This document shows positions 1 to 7,324 of a DNA stretch of 46,934 bases, piece by piece; position 1 is the stretch's first letter; every line of letters begins with the position of its first letter. The notes under the pieces are model-generated. The model was not told the origin of the DNA. It worked only from the letters and a program-made list of their open reading frames with translations, and made no database searches. This DNA is from a virus, in the IMG/VR virus record IMGVR_UViG_3300022539_000142, positions 1 through 46,934 of that record; one strand, written 5' to 3'. Made by a program: the position numbers and the translations under genes.

Positions 1-2332
1 TAAAGGTTTCTCCGTCAACTTGTAAGGGATGCAACATACATTTCCTCATAATCTTTATAGTCTCATCTGCTTTGTCCTCATCAACGATAACATAGATAGC
101 ATCAAGTAAGTTAATGAAGATGTCTATCTTGTCCCCAAATTCTCTGTAGAGTTTTACAAGGGACATATTAAGTAGGTCTCCGACAGTTGACTGAGGCTTG
201 TAGGAATAAGCGCTCCTGAAAAGATCTCCTTCCTCTCCAGGCTTCGGCCATCGACCAAGAAATCTGTGCCTCCTGCCAAGGAGGTTTGTCAGATTCCTTG
301 TCTGTCGGAGCTCATTCTGTATCCTCATATGCCAGAGTTGTAAGTGTGGGTCTGTCTCCTTATCAATCCGTATGAGTTCCTTAGCTTCTTTCATGCTGAC
401 GTTTAGCTTGTTTGCAAGCACCCCAGGGCCAGCACCATAGTTTCGTGCATGTCGTAGCTTCTTACCTATATCCCTTTGAGTTTCAGTCACCTCTCCCACA
501 GGAACTCTGAACATAGTAGAGGCTTTCATTATATGAACGTCCCAGTTCATTACTTTTCTTTTCTTCTTAGAAGCTCCAAAGGAATTCTTGAACATCTTTA
601 TTAGCTTATGGTCATGGGATAGGTACGCAGTGACAACAGCCTCTGCTTGTACATAGTCAGCTGAAACATACCTCTGTCCTTTTCCTGCAACATAGAATAT
701 CCTTACCTCCTCAGGGATATTCATGAGATTTCCTGGGCCATAAGGCAGAATGATACTACCAGAAGAGCTCCACCTACCAAAGGACTTCTGGTGCTCCTCT
801 TCATCGTAGAGCCCTGTCTTCTTCTTTTGCCTTTGCATGGTAGCTCCGGTAATGTTGTAGCTGGTATGGACACGACTCTCAGGAGATATGGTGAAGTTTA
901 TGAAGCTGGATAACTTATGGCTAAGCTTCTTAACTTTGACAATCTTCTCAAGGGTTGTATTGTTGCTTATCCTTATTAGTTTACGGAAGGCCTCTTCATC
1001 AGTAGTTACTTTCCTTATATCAGAAGCTTTCTTGCGCCTCTTGAATTGAATGGGCAAGCTCATGTCTACATAAAGAAGTTGCGCCATTTGCTTGGGTGAG
1101 TTGAAGTTGATCTTCCTTCCTATCTCGGTATCCAGCTCAGCCTCAAGAGTGGAAAGTTCCTCACTTGTCTCCTTCTCTGTCTTTGCTCGCAGCTCATTAT
1201 CCACGTAAATCCCCTGGAGTTGGAGCATCATGGAAGGCTCAACTTGGGACATCTCGAAGTCAAAGGTGTGTCTTGCCCTCTGCTTATCAAGCTCTGCTTC
1301 CATTACAAGCATGATCCCATAGGTATTGGCTGCATCACAGCAGTTATAATAGGTAGGCATTTCATGCTGGAGTTGTTTCCACCTTGGTACGTTCAGGCAT
1401 ATAGAAGCTTGGAAGCCTAAGTTTCTTGGGACTTCAGGCCAGCAGACATGGGTTGCTACCATAGTATCAAATATGATGTTCTTGCAGTGGATTCCATTGT
1501 TATGCCAGAGAACTGCTGCATCGTAGGAAGCGTTCTGCATGATTAGTTCTTTGGTAGTCAGTACCTCTCCAAGGAGTTGCCATGTCTGCAACTCAGCATC
1601 CAGACTATACCTTGGTTTTCTCTGCTGAAGGAACTCGAATGACACAGCGTGCTTTGGACTATCAGCAATCCCCATAATGTCTATGTGTGAGCCTGGACTG
1701 CTTGTTTCAATATCTACAGATATTGGCCCTTTGTGTTCTTCAAGGAGCCAGTTAAGGTATTCCAGGAACCTGCCCTTCGAAACGCCAGCCTGCAGAACTC
1801 TATCGTCTACTGGAAGATCTGGAGTCCTAGAGTTTGTAAGGGCTTTCCTTAAATCCATTATAGCTTGCCAATGGAGTGGCCAGTCATAGCCTATTGCTTG
1901 AGGATGCCAGGTGGGTAGAACTTTCTGCCCTGGCACAAGGGTTGACTCACAGATGTAGCCACGAGCTGCTTGAATACTGGTTAGTCCTGTAAGGGCATAA
2001 AGGGCATGTCTGCCAAGGGGTACGACAAGGTTGGGTCTGTACTTCTCTATTTCCTTCTTAAGGAACTCAACGAAAGCCTTCATCATTGGCTTGTAGATGA
2101 GCTGCTTGGAATCTTCATAGTAAAACTCTATCTTATTCCCTGGTGGCCTTTCTCTAGCTACATTAGCAATCATACATTCCTGGCGGACGATGTTTGCTTG
2201 AGCAAGTAACTGGTTGAGGGTTCCACCAGCTCTGCCAATGAAAGGTCTGCCTGACTTGTCTTCTTCCTCACCAGGAGCTTCACCGACAAACATTATGTTT
2301 GCTGTTACAGGGCCCTCTGTTTTGACAAAAAT
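1..2332 (-). CDS. DNA polymerase I family (PolA) with N-terminal uracil-DNA glycosylase domain and 3'-5' exonuclease; C-terminus cut by window edge
   Basis: This is the replicative DNA polymerase of the phage. Residues about 1-170 form a family-4-type UDG domain, with a GEAPGEEEDKSGRPF motif and a WHPQA motif carrying the catalytic-type His. I see no four-cysteine Fe-S set in it. An exonuclease follows, with VDIET near residue 205, an N-x3-D element and YNCCD. The polymerase has motif A SADYVQAEA near 558, motif B R-x3-K-x3-H-x3-YG near 620, and motif C IVDED near 750. The position that is Phe or Tyr in most family members is His, and the usual HDE is VDE. The frame opens after a TGA at 2395-2393 and has no ATG, GTG or TTG before an ATG at 2293, which lies inside the first UDG beta strand. 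An ATT at 2332 sits 8 nt after GGGAGG, so I place the start there. SPO1-type phages are known to have a UDG-PolA fusion. The last few dozen residues lie beyond base 1. Confidence 0.9.
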   Translation of the reverse strand, partial: MFVKTEGPVTANIMFVGEAPGEEEDKSGRPFIGRAGGTLNQLLAQANIVRQECMIANVARERPPGNKIEFYYEDSKQLIYKPMMKAFVEFLKKEIEKYRPNLVVPLGRHALYALTGLTSIQAARGYICESTLVPGQKVLPTWHPQAIGYDWPLHWQAIMDLRKALTNSRTPDLPVDDRVLQAGVSKGRFLEYLNWLLEEHKGPISVDIETSSPGSHIDIMGIADSPKHAVSFEFLQQRKPRYSLDAELQTWQLLGEVLTTKELIMQNASYDAAVLWHNNGIHCKNIIFDTMVATHVCWPEVPRNLGFQASICLNVPRWKQLQHEMPTYYNCCDAANTYGIMLVMEAELDKQRARHTFDFEMSQVEPSMMLQLQGIYVDNELRAKTEKETSEELSTLEAELDTEIGRKINFNSPKQMAQLLYVDMSLPIQFKRRKKASDIRKVTTDEEAFRKLIRISNNTTLEKIVKVKKLSHKLSSFINFTISPESRVHTSYNITGATMQRQKKKTGLYDEEEHQKSFGRWSSSGSIILPYGPGNLMNIPEEVRIFYVAGKGQRYVSADYVQAEAVVTAYLSHDHKLIKMFKNSFGASKKKRKVMNWDVHIMKASTMFRVPVGEVTETQRDIGKKLRHARNYGAGPGVLANKLNVSMKEAKELIRIDKETDPHLQLWHMRIQNELRQTRNLTNLLGRRHRFLGRWPKPGEEGDLFRSAYSYKPQSTVGDLLNMSLVKLYREFGDKIDIFINLLDAIYVIVDEDKADETIKIMRKCMLHPLQVDGETF

Positions 2333-2334
2333 GG

Positions 2335-2655
2335 CTAAATCCTCCCTGTGTCCTCTAATAATGCTCTTAGCAAATAGAGATAGTTTATAGAGTCAGTTAT
2401 CTTCTCAATCCAAGCTTCTCGAGTGGCAGCTTTTCCTCTGTCTATATCTCTCAAGTAGTCATATAGTGCAACTATTTGTTTGGCCATCATACCTGCGAGG
2501 GCTTGTTCAGGAAGCCTGCTTTCTAGTGCTGCTGCCTTTTTAAAGTTGTGAAGTCTGTCTCCCTCTCTAGAGTAAGTGCCTTTGCGGTTTTCCAGGAGTG
2601 CATCACCAAAGGCTCGCTGTTCCTCAATCACCTTTAGAAATCTATCTGGTGTCAT
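2335..2655 (-). CDS. MazG-like / nucleotide-modification-associated all-alpha phage protein
   Basis: This 106-residue protein has the DRLxNF ... DSINYLYLLRALLED pattern seen in small all-alpha phage proteins related to MazG or DUF1599-type nucleotide-metabolism proteins. The assignment comes from pattern recognition only. The start follows a GGGAGG ribosome site 7 nt upstream. Its stop codon overlaps the spacer between the ribosome site and the proposed ATT start of the polymerase gene, so the two are probably translationally linked. A role in nucleotide pools next to the polymerase is plausible but inferred. Confidence 0.7.
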   Translation of the reverse strand: MTPDRFLKVIEEQRAFGDALLENRKGTYSREGDRLHNFKKAAALESRLPEQALAGMMAKQIVALYDYLRDIDRGKAATREAWIEKITDSINYLYLLRALLEDTGRI

Positions 2656-2839
2656 TCTTCAACCTCCCTTGAGTTTTCTTCCTCCCATGCTTTACTACAC
2701 GTACACCAAGGTGTATTTGGTACCAGTATACCTGTGCAGTCCTCAAGTCTAATCTCTCAGCAATAACACTTGTTGGAAGTCCTTCCTTTGTTAGCTCTAT
2801 AATTCGTGCTTTCTTAAGTACAGTTACTTTATACCCCAT
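2642..2839 (-). CDS. Small helix-turn-helix protein
   Basis: This 65-residue basic protein has a helix-turn-helix-like stretch at residues 8-35 (ARIIELTKEGLPTSVIAERL), as in resolvase- or transposase-type DNA-binding segments, and a basic tail rich in Lys and Arg. It overlaps the end of the gene before it and the start of the gene after it, which is typical of a tightly packed operon. It may be a DNA-binding regulator or a replication accessory. I cannot name a family. Confidence 0.65.
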   Translation of the reverse strand: MGYKVTVLKKARIIELTKEGLPTSVIAERLDLRTAQVYWYQIHLGVRVVKHGRKKTQGRLKNDTR

Positions 2840-3290
2840 TTTTATTTAGCTCAAGGATTCTTGACTGTGCCTTTGCAAGTAGTATTTCTAGATCTCTTTT
2901 TTGTTCTACTACCTGCTTTACTATCTGCCTTTCTTCTATCAGGTGTTGCCTCAAGGTTGCTATCTGTTTCTTCAAGGACTCAATCAACTCGAGGATTGAT
3001 CTGCCAATAGTTACTGCATCCATTGGCTGTGCGACAGCCTTACGGATAGGCTTCAGCACCTGAGGCTTGTAGTCCCTAAGCTTTATGAAGAAGCCTATAC
3101 GTCCTCTCACTGCATATCCTCTCTTCACGTACTTGCCGAGGACGGAGGACACTTCCTGTTGCTGATATTTGTAGTCCAGTTCACGTACCATCCAGTGAGA
3201 AGTGATCGTAGCTTTCTTCTCCAGTTTATTCCAAACAGCAGCTAGCTTTACTGCTAAGCCTACAGATTTCCTTGGTTTGATTTCTTCCAT
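2829..3290 (-). CDS. Winged-helix-like protein with C-terminal coiled coil, function unknown
   Basis: The protein is about 153 residues long when started at the ATG at 3290, which follows GGGAG by 9 nt; a TTG two codons earlier is possible. The N-terminal half (VRELDYKYQQQEVSSVLGKY...RGYAVRGRIGFFI) resembles a winged-helix domain with a wing. Residues about 100-150 form a heptad-rich coiled coil. This suggests a dimeric DNA-binding protein. No family was recognised. Confidence 0.65.
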   Translation of the reverse strand: MEEIKPRKSVGLAVKLAAVWNKLEKKATITSHWMVRELDYKYQQQEVSSVLGKYVKRGYAVRGRIGFFIKLRDYKPQVLKPIRKAVAQPMDAVTIGRSILELIESLKKQIATLRQHLIEERQIVKQVVEQKRDLEILLAKAQSRILELNKNGV

Positions 3291-3568
3291 AAGCAAATAT
3301 CTCCCACCAAAAGATCCTTCCTCCCATCAAACTCCATGCAGTCCAGTGGACTGTTAGCATAAATCTTGCAGCCTTCCTTAGTTAACTGAGGACAGATATG
3401 AGGTATGATTACTCGGATTGAACCTTTGTACCTGAATACTTTACAGCCTCTAGCTTTGTAAAACTCCATGCCATCCTTGTCAGGCATTGGCGTAGGTATT
3501 GCTAGTATCTTACAGCATGCTTGACACCTGATGCAGAGCTTCCTTTTCTTAGTTGCATTTAAGGACAT
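3260..3568 (-). CDS. YkgJ-like zinc/iron-chelating cysteine-cluster protein
   Basis: This protein of about 102 residues has an N-terminal C-x2-C-x2-CC cluster (CIRCQACC), then C-x6-C-x8-C and a late Cys. This is the arrangement of the YkgJ/UPF0153 'zinc or iron chelating' family, whose biochemical role is unclear. I chose the ATG at 3568 because AGGAGG lies just upstream; the frame extends nine codons further. It overlaps the next gene by about 30 bp. Confidence 0.75.
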   Translation of the reverse strand: MSLNATKKRKLCIRCQACCKILAIPTPMPDKDGMEFYKARGCKVFRYKGSIRVIIPHICPQLTKEGCKIYANSPLDCMEFDGRKDLLVGDICLWKKSNQGNL

Positions 3569-3576
3569 ACTTCCTC

Positions 3577-3816
3577 CTATTTCTTTGCCCACCAAGCTCT
3601 CCTTATTAATTCTGCAGGACTTACTTGTTCTGCTCCCATTCGTAGAGCCTTATCTATCATTAAGGTGCTGGTTAAGTCATAGTGAGGGTGCTTTAGAAGA
3701 GAATGAGACTCCTGATACCAGCTCCTTTTCATGTTAAGCTTTTCACCAGCAAATCTATGAAGCTCTTCTTCGCTCTCTGTACTGACCATGTGGCCTATGA
3801 AGTCAACCAAGATCAT
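3577..3816 (-). CDS. DUF4031-family small protein
   Basis: This 79-residue protein begins MILVDFIGHMVS and continues LHRFAGEKLNM...HPHYDL...MGAEQVSPAELIRR. This matches the known DUF4031 pattern: MILVD, an aromatic/His core with HYD, and a terminal 'GA..v...ELvRR'. Its function is unknown. A GGAGG site precedes the start. The 93 bp upstream (3817-3909) contain no gene that I can support. Confidence 0.8.
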   Translation of the reverse strand: MILVDFIGHMVSTESEEELHRFAGEKLNMKRSWYQESHSLLKHPHYDLTSTLMIDKALRMGAEQVSPAELIRRAWWAKK

Positions 3817-3909
3817 TCTCTTGCTTTACCTCCATTTTCTGATTAACTTTGTTTCTCCAAATTTTACCAAAAGTCAAAATTTAGAAAGTTAAGCTTAGTT
3901 ATTCTTCAG

Positions 3910-5226
3910 CTATTCATCTTCCTTCTCCATGTATTCCTTAATTCTCTTGACTGCTGTAGAGTACGCTTCTAATGAGTTATCAACTCCTTCACAGATCAGC
4001 TTCATTTCCAACCCAGCCTCGATATGAGCACCACAGCCCATAAAGGGATCATATAGCTGCATACCTGGGAGGGATACCCTTTCCAGAAGATCTATCAATA
4101 ATGGAACAGGCTTCTCATAGGTATGAAGCTTGCTGTCTGGTGGAACAGGAGGACATTCCTTCCAGTCAGGCATCCCTTCCTTGATTATTTTACTATCGTC
4201 TTTGCGAATATACATAAGCATTTCATAGCAACTGGATGGCCAAGCGCTTGGAACATTGCACTGGCCTACTTCCCGCTTAATCCAGATCAGGGGCTTCACA
4301 TGGACTCGCCAGCCAGCTTCCATGAAAAGGTGCCTCAGACTCCAGAAGTGTTCAGGAGCTACGAAGACGTATCCGTGAGCATTTGAAGTGGTAAACCTGA
4401 AAGATTCGTGGGCAAGTGCAACGTACAAACTTCTGGCCTTCTCACCATCATCGCTGATCTTGAAGCCTGATGAGGTCAATGCTCCACCTGTTCTACCTCC
4501 AAGTGCTATGGCCAATTCATCTGCGTTGATTCCATATAAGGGATCTGTGAGCAATATGTCCTTGCAATTATTAGGCAAAGCCATCATATGCTCTACTGCA
4601 TCTATATGATGAAGTTTGAAAAGATCTTCTCCTTTAGAGACGGCCTTCTCAAACTCCTTCAATCCTTTCATAGCTGCATCCAGCTTCTGCAATCCTTTTG
4701 CAGCCTTTTTAATTTCAGACTTCTTCTTTGCAGATTTGAGCTCCGGAAAAGCTTCAATCATTGCAGCCATATCAAGCTCGCTTATGACAGTACCTTTTGT
4801 CTTTCCCAGAACCTTTGCAGTATCCTCCAGGGTGTGTCCACCCTCTCTACCGGAGACAGCTGTACCATGTATTTCTTGCATAAGGATGTGGAATTCTTTA
4901 ATAGCAATAGCATTCTCAGCAGGAGTCAATTCTTTCCTCTTGATGTTCTCCTCAATCTCCCATAGCCTCATCATCCTGGGGTCAGCAATGTCTTCATAAA
5001 TAACTTTGACCTTTATACCCTCGAGGATACAAGCAGCTAGTCTCCTTCCACCTACTATCAATTCGTTGTTTCTGTTAATTACAATAGGCTGAATTTGGCC
5101 AGTATCTCTAAGGGATTTACCAAGCTCTTGGAGATCACCAAGGTCTTGCCTGTATCTTTCCAGGCCTTCTTTGACTGTGATCTTAAGTGGGTCGAGGTAG
5201 AAGAGGCCAGTATTTTGTTTTGTCAT
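3910..5226 (-). CDS. ParB-like nuclease domain fused to a beta-order DNA methyltransferase
   Basis: This 438-residue protein has a ParB/Srx-like N-terminal domain (about 10-95, with GGRRLAA at 59-65) and an HTH-like middle (about 130-160). The C-terminal half is an S-adenosylmethionine-dependent DNA methylase. The catalytic motif reads DPLY at 228-231 instead of DPPY. The SAM-binding motif DPFMGCGA is at 393-400. With motif IV before motif I, this is the beta-class order. ParB-methylase fusions are common in phages, where they modify phage DNA against host restriction or may act in regulation. The start follows an AGGAG site by 8 nt and lies within the end of the upstream gene. The Pro-to-Leu change may affect activity. 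Confidence 0.88.
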   Translation of the reverse strand: MTKQNTGLFYLDPLKITVKEGLERYRQDLGDLQELGKSLRDTGQIQPIVINRNNELIVGGRRLAACILEGIKVKVIYEDIADPRMMRLWEIEENIKRKELTPAENAIAIKEFHILMQEIHGTAVSGREGGHTLEDTAKVLGKTKGTVISELDMAAMIEAFPELKSAKKKSEIKKAAKGLQKLDAAMKGLKEFEKAVSKGEDLFKLHHIDAVEHMMALPNNCKDILLTDPLYGINADELAIALGGRTGGALTSSGFKISDDGEKARSLYVALAHESFRFTTSNAHGYVFVAPEHFWSLRHLFMEAGWRVHVKPLIWIKREVGQCNVPSAWPSSCYEMLMYIRKDDSKIIKEGMPDWKECPPVPPDSKLHTYEKPVPLLIDLLERVSLPGMQLYDPFMGCGAHIEAGLEMKLICEGVDNSLEAYSTAVKRIKEYMEKEDE

Positions 5227-5374
5227 ATGAGATGCTCCTGCATTGTTTTAATCTCTTTAGTAAGTCCTCTTGGGCAGAGCCTTGGATGAGTTTAGTAAAG
5301 CGTATCGTTGAGCCATAATGCTTTCGCATCCTTACCCTGTCACTATACTTTCCAAGGTCTATAAGTTCTCCCAT
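5183..5374 (-). CDS. Small basic protein of unknown function
   Basis: This 63-residue ORF is rich in Lys and Arg. Its start overlaps the stop of the gene before it (TAATG-type junction), and its last 44 bp overlap the start of the ParB-methylase gene in another frame. No domain was recognised. The continuous operon packing supports it, while its ribosome site is weak. Confidence 0.5.
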   Translation of the reverse strand: MGELIDLGKYSDRVRMRKHYGSTIRFTKLIQGSAQEDLLKRLKQCRSISYDKTKYWPLLPRPT

Positions 5375-5586
5375 TATGTAAGCCCCAATTTCTTTAAGAG
5401 TTCATAGGCTTCAGGTGTAACTGTAATCTTTCTCTCAGTAGTTTTCTTCTTGCCTTTAGTGCTGACCTTGACAACAGTAGTTTCAATAAGGTCATGGTGC
5501 CTTTGTTTCCTGTAACCATCAAGGAAGGCTAACTGCTCCTCGGGAGGCATCAGCATGAAGTTTGGCCTTAACTGTTCAAGCTTCAT
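5374..5586 (-). CDS. Small conserved-looking protein of unknown function
   Basis: This 70-residue protein is predicted to be helical, with a charged centre (KGKKKTTERK) and a C-terminal 'TPEAYELLKKLGL' helix. The start overlaps the preceding stop codon (ATGA), so translation is probably coupled. No family was recognised. Confidence 0.6.
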   Translation of the reverse strand: MKLEQLRPNFMLMPPEEQLAFLDGYRKQRHHDLIETTVVKVSTKGKKKTTERKITVTPEAYELLKKLGLT

Positions 5587-5777
5587 TTGACAAGCTCTAG
5601 TCTACTCTCTGACATAGAGACAAGAGCATCGCAGTTATCGCATCTGTAAAGATGAATCGTATAGAGATAACTTTCTTTTATGCCCTTAGATGGAGCCCTC
5701 TTGATTATTACACAATTTGCTGGACTAAAGACGGCCCACTTGCATTTGGGGCAGTTTACTTCAGTGTGTTGGCTCAT
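5583..5777 (-). CDS. Zinc-ribbon protein
   Basis: This 64-residue protein has CPKC near the N-terminus and CDNC near the C-terminus, separated by a beta-rich stretch. This is a treble-clef or zinc-ribbon layout. It resembles the following gene (CPAC ... CQDC), so the two may be paralogues. A strong AAGGAGG site precedes the start. Its role is unknown. Confidence 0.7.
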   Translation of the reverse strand: MSQHTEVNCPKCKWAVFSPANCVIIKRAPSKGIKESYLYTIHLYRCDNCDALVSMSESRLELVK

Positions 5778-6041
5778 GGTTTGTCCTCCTTCCCATCCTC
5801 AGGTGGTGTTATCTTTTCTACCTCAACAAGTTTCAATTCATCTTGTACTACCTGACTGAGGGCACCACAGTCTTGGCAAAGTAGAAGTGATATCATAGCT
5901 AACATAGCCTTCCCAGTAGGAGATTGTGTAGCACCAAGTTTCTTGTATATAGCTATGTTTGTTGCAAAGATCTGGCACTTACAGGCAGGACAGCTAACTG
6001 GTGGTAATTCGTTAAGGTTGACTCTGATCTGGGCTTGCATT
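5774..6041 (-). CDS. Zinc-ribbon protein, paralogue-like to its neighbour
   Basis: The protein is about 88 residues long from the ATG at 6041, which follows GGAGGAGG. A second ATG at 6082, with AAGGAG upstream, would give 102 residues but overlaps the preceding gene by about 70 bp. CPAC and CQDC pairs form one predicted metal site, with a hydrophobic helix between them and an acidic tail. No function is known. Confidence 0.68.
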
Positions 6042-6224
6042 CTTCCTCCTCCCGTGCCCATAGGTCTGTCTCCATTGCTCATATCTTTCTCCTTCTCTAT
6101 AATCTTTCAGGACTTCCATGACCGTAAGCATAACTTCGACTCTTACTTCACATACTTTAGAGGGAAGGCTTCCACCTCTTGACAGAGCTTCCTGAACGAT
6201 CATATCTGCTATTTTGTTTATCAC
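6012..6224 (-). CDS. Small helical protein of unknown function
   Basis: This is a 70-residue ORF with a GTG start at 6224 and no good ribosome site; an in-frame ATG seven codons later is possible. The sequence is helical and charged. It follows the structured noncoding stretch 6225-6443, so its translation may depend on that RNA. No family was recognised. Confidence 0.45.
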   Translation of the reverse strand: MINKIADMIVQEALSRGGSLPSKVCEVRVEVMLTVMEVLKDYREGERYEQWRQTYGHGRRKNASPDQSQP

Positions 6225-6443
6225 TGGAATAATAGGCTGGGAGCAGTTAGGGCTGTGGTACTACTGTGTACCCTACTACCTTCACCACTCCAAGCCTTGT
6301 GCTGGCAGGCCCTAATGGGTTTTATCTCTGGCGGCGACTTAGAGAATTGCTTCTCCATACTTCAGTGACCCCACTCCAGATCATGTACCAGTGAGGGAGA
6401 CCGTAGCTGCGTGTGTCGTGCTTGCCACTGCCAGCACCTGTAA
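6225..6443 (-). ncRNA. Candidate structured noncoding RNA between two genes
   Basis: This 219-bp gap in an otherwise tightly packed operon holds several exact inverted repeats. A 10-bp pair (6299-6308 with 6428-6437, GTGCTGGCAG and its complement) closes a domain. Inside it are a 7-bp stem (6369-6375 with 6390-6396, one G-U on the minus strand) and a 7-bp hairpin (6340-6357) whose minus-strand loop is the stable GNRA tetraloop GCAA. Outside it is a GGTAC hairpin (6257-6272). The GNRA loop favours the minus, or operon, strand. I do not recognise a tRNA, a group I intron core or a known ribozyme. It could be a cis-regulatory leader for the 6012-6224 gene or a processed small RNA. Confidence 0.5.
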
Positions 6444-7019
6444 TTAATCCTCTATTGGTGACGCTTCTGCTGCCACCATCGCATTAATCTGGTTCCTGGT
6501 TACACCCTGATACTCACTCAGGGTCATCGAGACGATAACTGCGAGGCCTACCCAGTTCTGCTCAGCAATAGCTGTGGCAGTAATTGCAGGAGTATTCATA
6601 TTAATCTTCATGCCATCAGCGAATCGCTTTTGCATATTGATCTTGGACTGGCGCTTTGTCTGTCTACCGTCCTTAGTTATTTCGTTCCGGTCACCAGGCT
6701 TGGGTACCCAAATCCTCTTATACCCTGTCCAGCCATCAATGTTAGTCTCACCATCTGACATGACACCTCCGTTATCAGCAAGTGTGACTTTGAAAGCAAT
6801 GGCATGTGCCTCTGCTTCGTAGGTGACTCCCACTACATTACCCCTGTAGTTTCCACCAGGAACTAGAGGTTCAGGTTTGTACTCATCCTCGAGGTCATAA
6901 TCTGTTTCGAGGCCTCCCTCTGCCTGCTCCTCATCGGAGATGAAAGATTCCTCTTCCTGATTCTCTGGGGTTTTGTTGCCCAGAACTCCACCGTCCTCTA
7001 CCTTCTCTTTTCTTGCCAT
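6444..7019 (-). CDS. OB-fold-like, DUF669-type ssDNA-binding candidate
   Basis: This 191-residue protein starts at the ATG at 7019 after an AAAGGAG site; the frame extends 11 codons further. After an acidic, disordered N-terminus (about 60 residues), the pattern 'PGGNYRGNVVGV ... IAFKVTLA ... Y.GVTRNQINAM' matches phage DUF669-like proteins. These are found beside recombination genes and are thought to bind single-stranded DNA. Its position directly downstream of the Sak4-like ATPase and the RecB-like nuclease supports a recombination or replication role. The assignment is by pattern and context only. Confidence 0.6.
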   Translation of the reverse strand: MARKEKVEDGGVLGNKTPENQEEESFISDEEQAEGGLETDYDLEDEYKPEPLVPGGNYRGNVVGVTYEAEAHAIAFKVTLADNGGVMSDGETNIDGWTGYKRIWVPKPGDRNEITKDGRQTKRQSKINMQKRFADGMKINMNTPAITATAIAEQNWVGLAVIVSMTLSEYQGVTRNQINAMVAAEASPIED

Positions 7020-7051
7020 GTGACTACTCCTTTCTAAAATGGTTAAAGTCA

Positions 7052-7072
7052 AAAGGTCAAAAATTGACCTTT
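7052..7072. promoter_or_regulatory. GTCAA palindrome, site 1
   Basis: Perfect 9-bp inverted repeat AAAGGTCAA / TTGACCTTT with a 3-nt spacer, 33 bp upstream of the start of the ssDNA-binding candidate. It is one of eight dispersed copies and is proposed to be an operator or stoperator. Confidence 0.75.
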
Positions 7073-7081
7073 CTGGGTTTG

Positions 7082-7324
7082 TTAAACAAATGCTGAGAGG
7101 GTAGCAAGGGCCTCCTTTAGTATTCTCCTGGTAGTACGAAGGCTATTTTGGAACTCACTACCTATGTTTGGAGAGTCTCCTGCTGCTTCGACATCGCTCT
7201 CGTCTTCTGGAGTGGAAGCCAATTGAGTTGCCTTCTCCTTGATGCTACAACCCAAATCACGCAGCTCTTCCATGAGCCTCCTTAATCCTTCCACTTGGGT
7301 CTCCTTACTAACTTCTGTCATCAT
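7082..7324 (-). CDS. Small helical protein of unknown function in the recombination block
   Basis: This 80-residue protein has two helical halves separated by an acidic linker. It is translated from an ATG overlapping the stop of the Sak4-like gene, after GGGAGGAAG. Its position between the ATPase and the ssDNA-binding candidate suggests an accessory recombination role. No domain was recognised. Confidence 0.55.
   Translation of the reverse strand: MMTEVSKETQVEGLRRLMEELRDLGCSIKEKATQLASTPEDESDVEAAGDSPNIGSEFQNSLRTTRRILKEALATLSAFV

Noticed and set aside
3863-3885. Possible ninth GTCAA site (AAAAGTCAAAATTTAG)
   Set aside because: Only one half-site is recognisable, and the inverse arm does not match.
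6225-6443. tRNA or hammerhead ribozyme in the structured gap
   Set aside because: There is no TpsiC-arm pattern and no CUGANGA/GAAA core on either strand.
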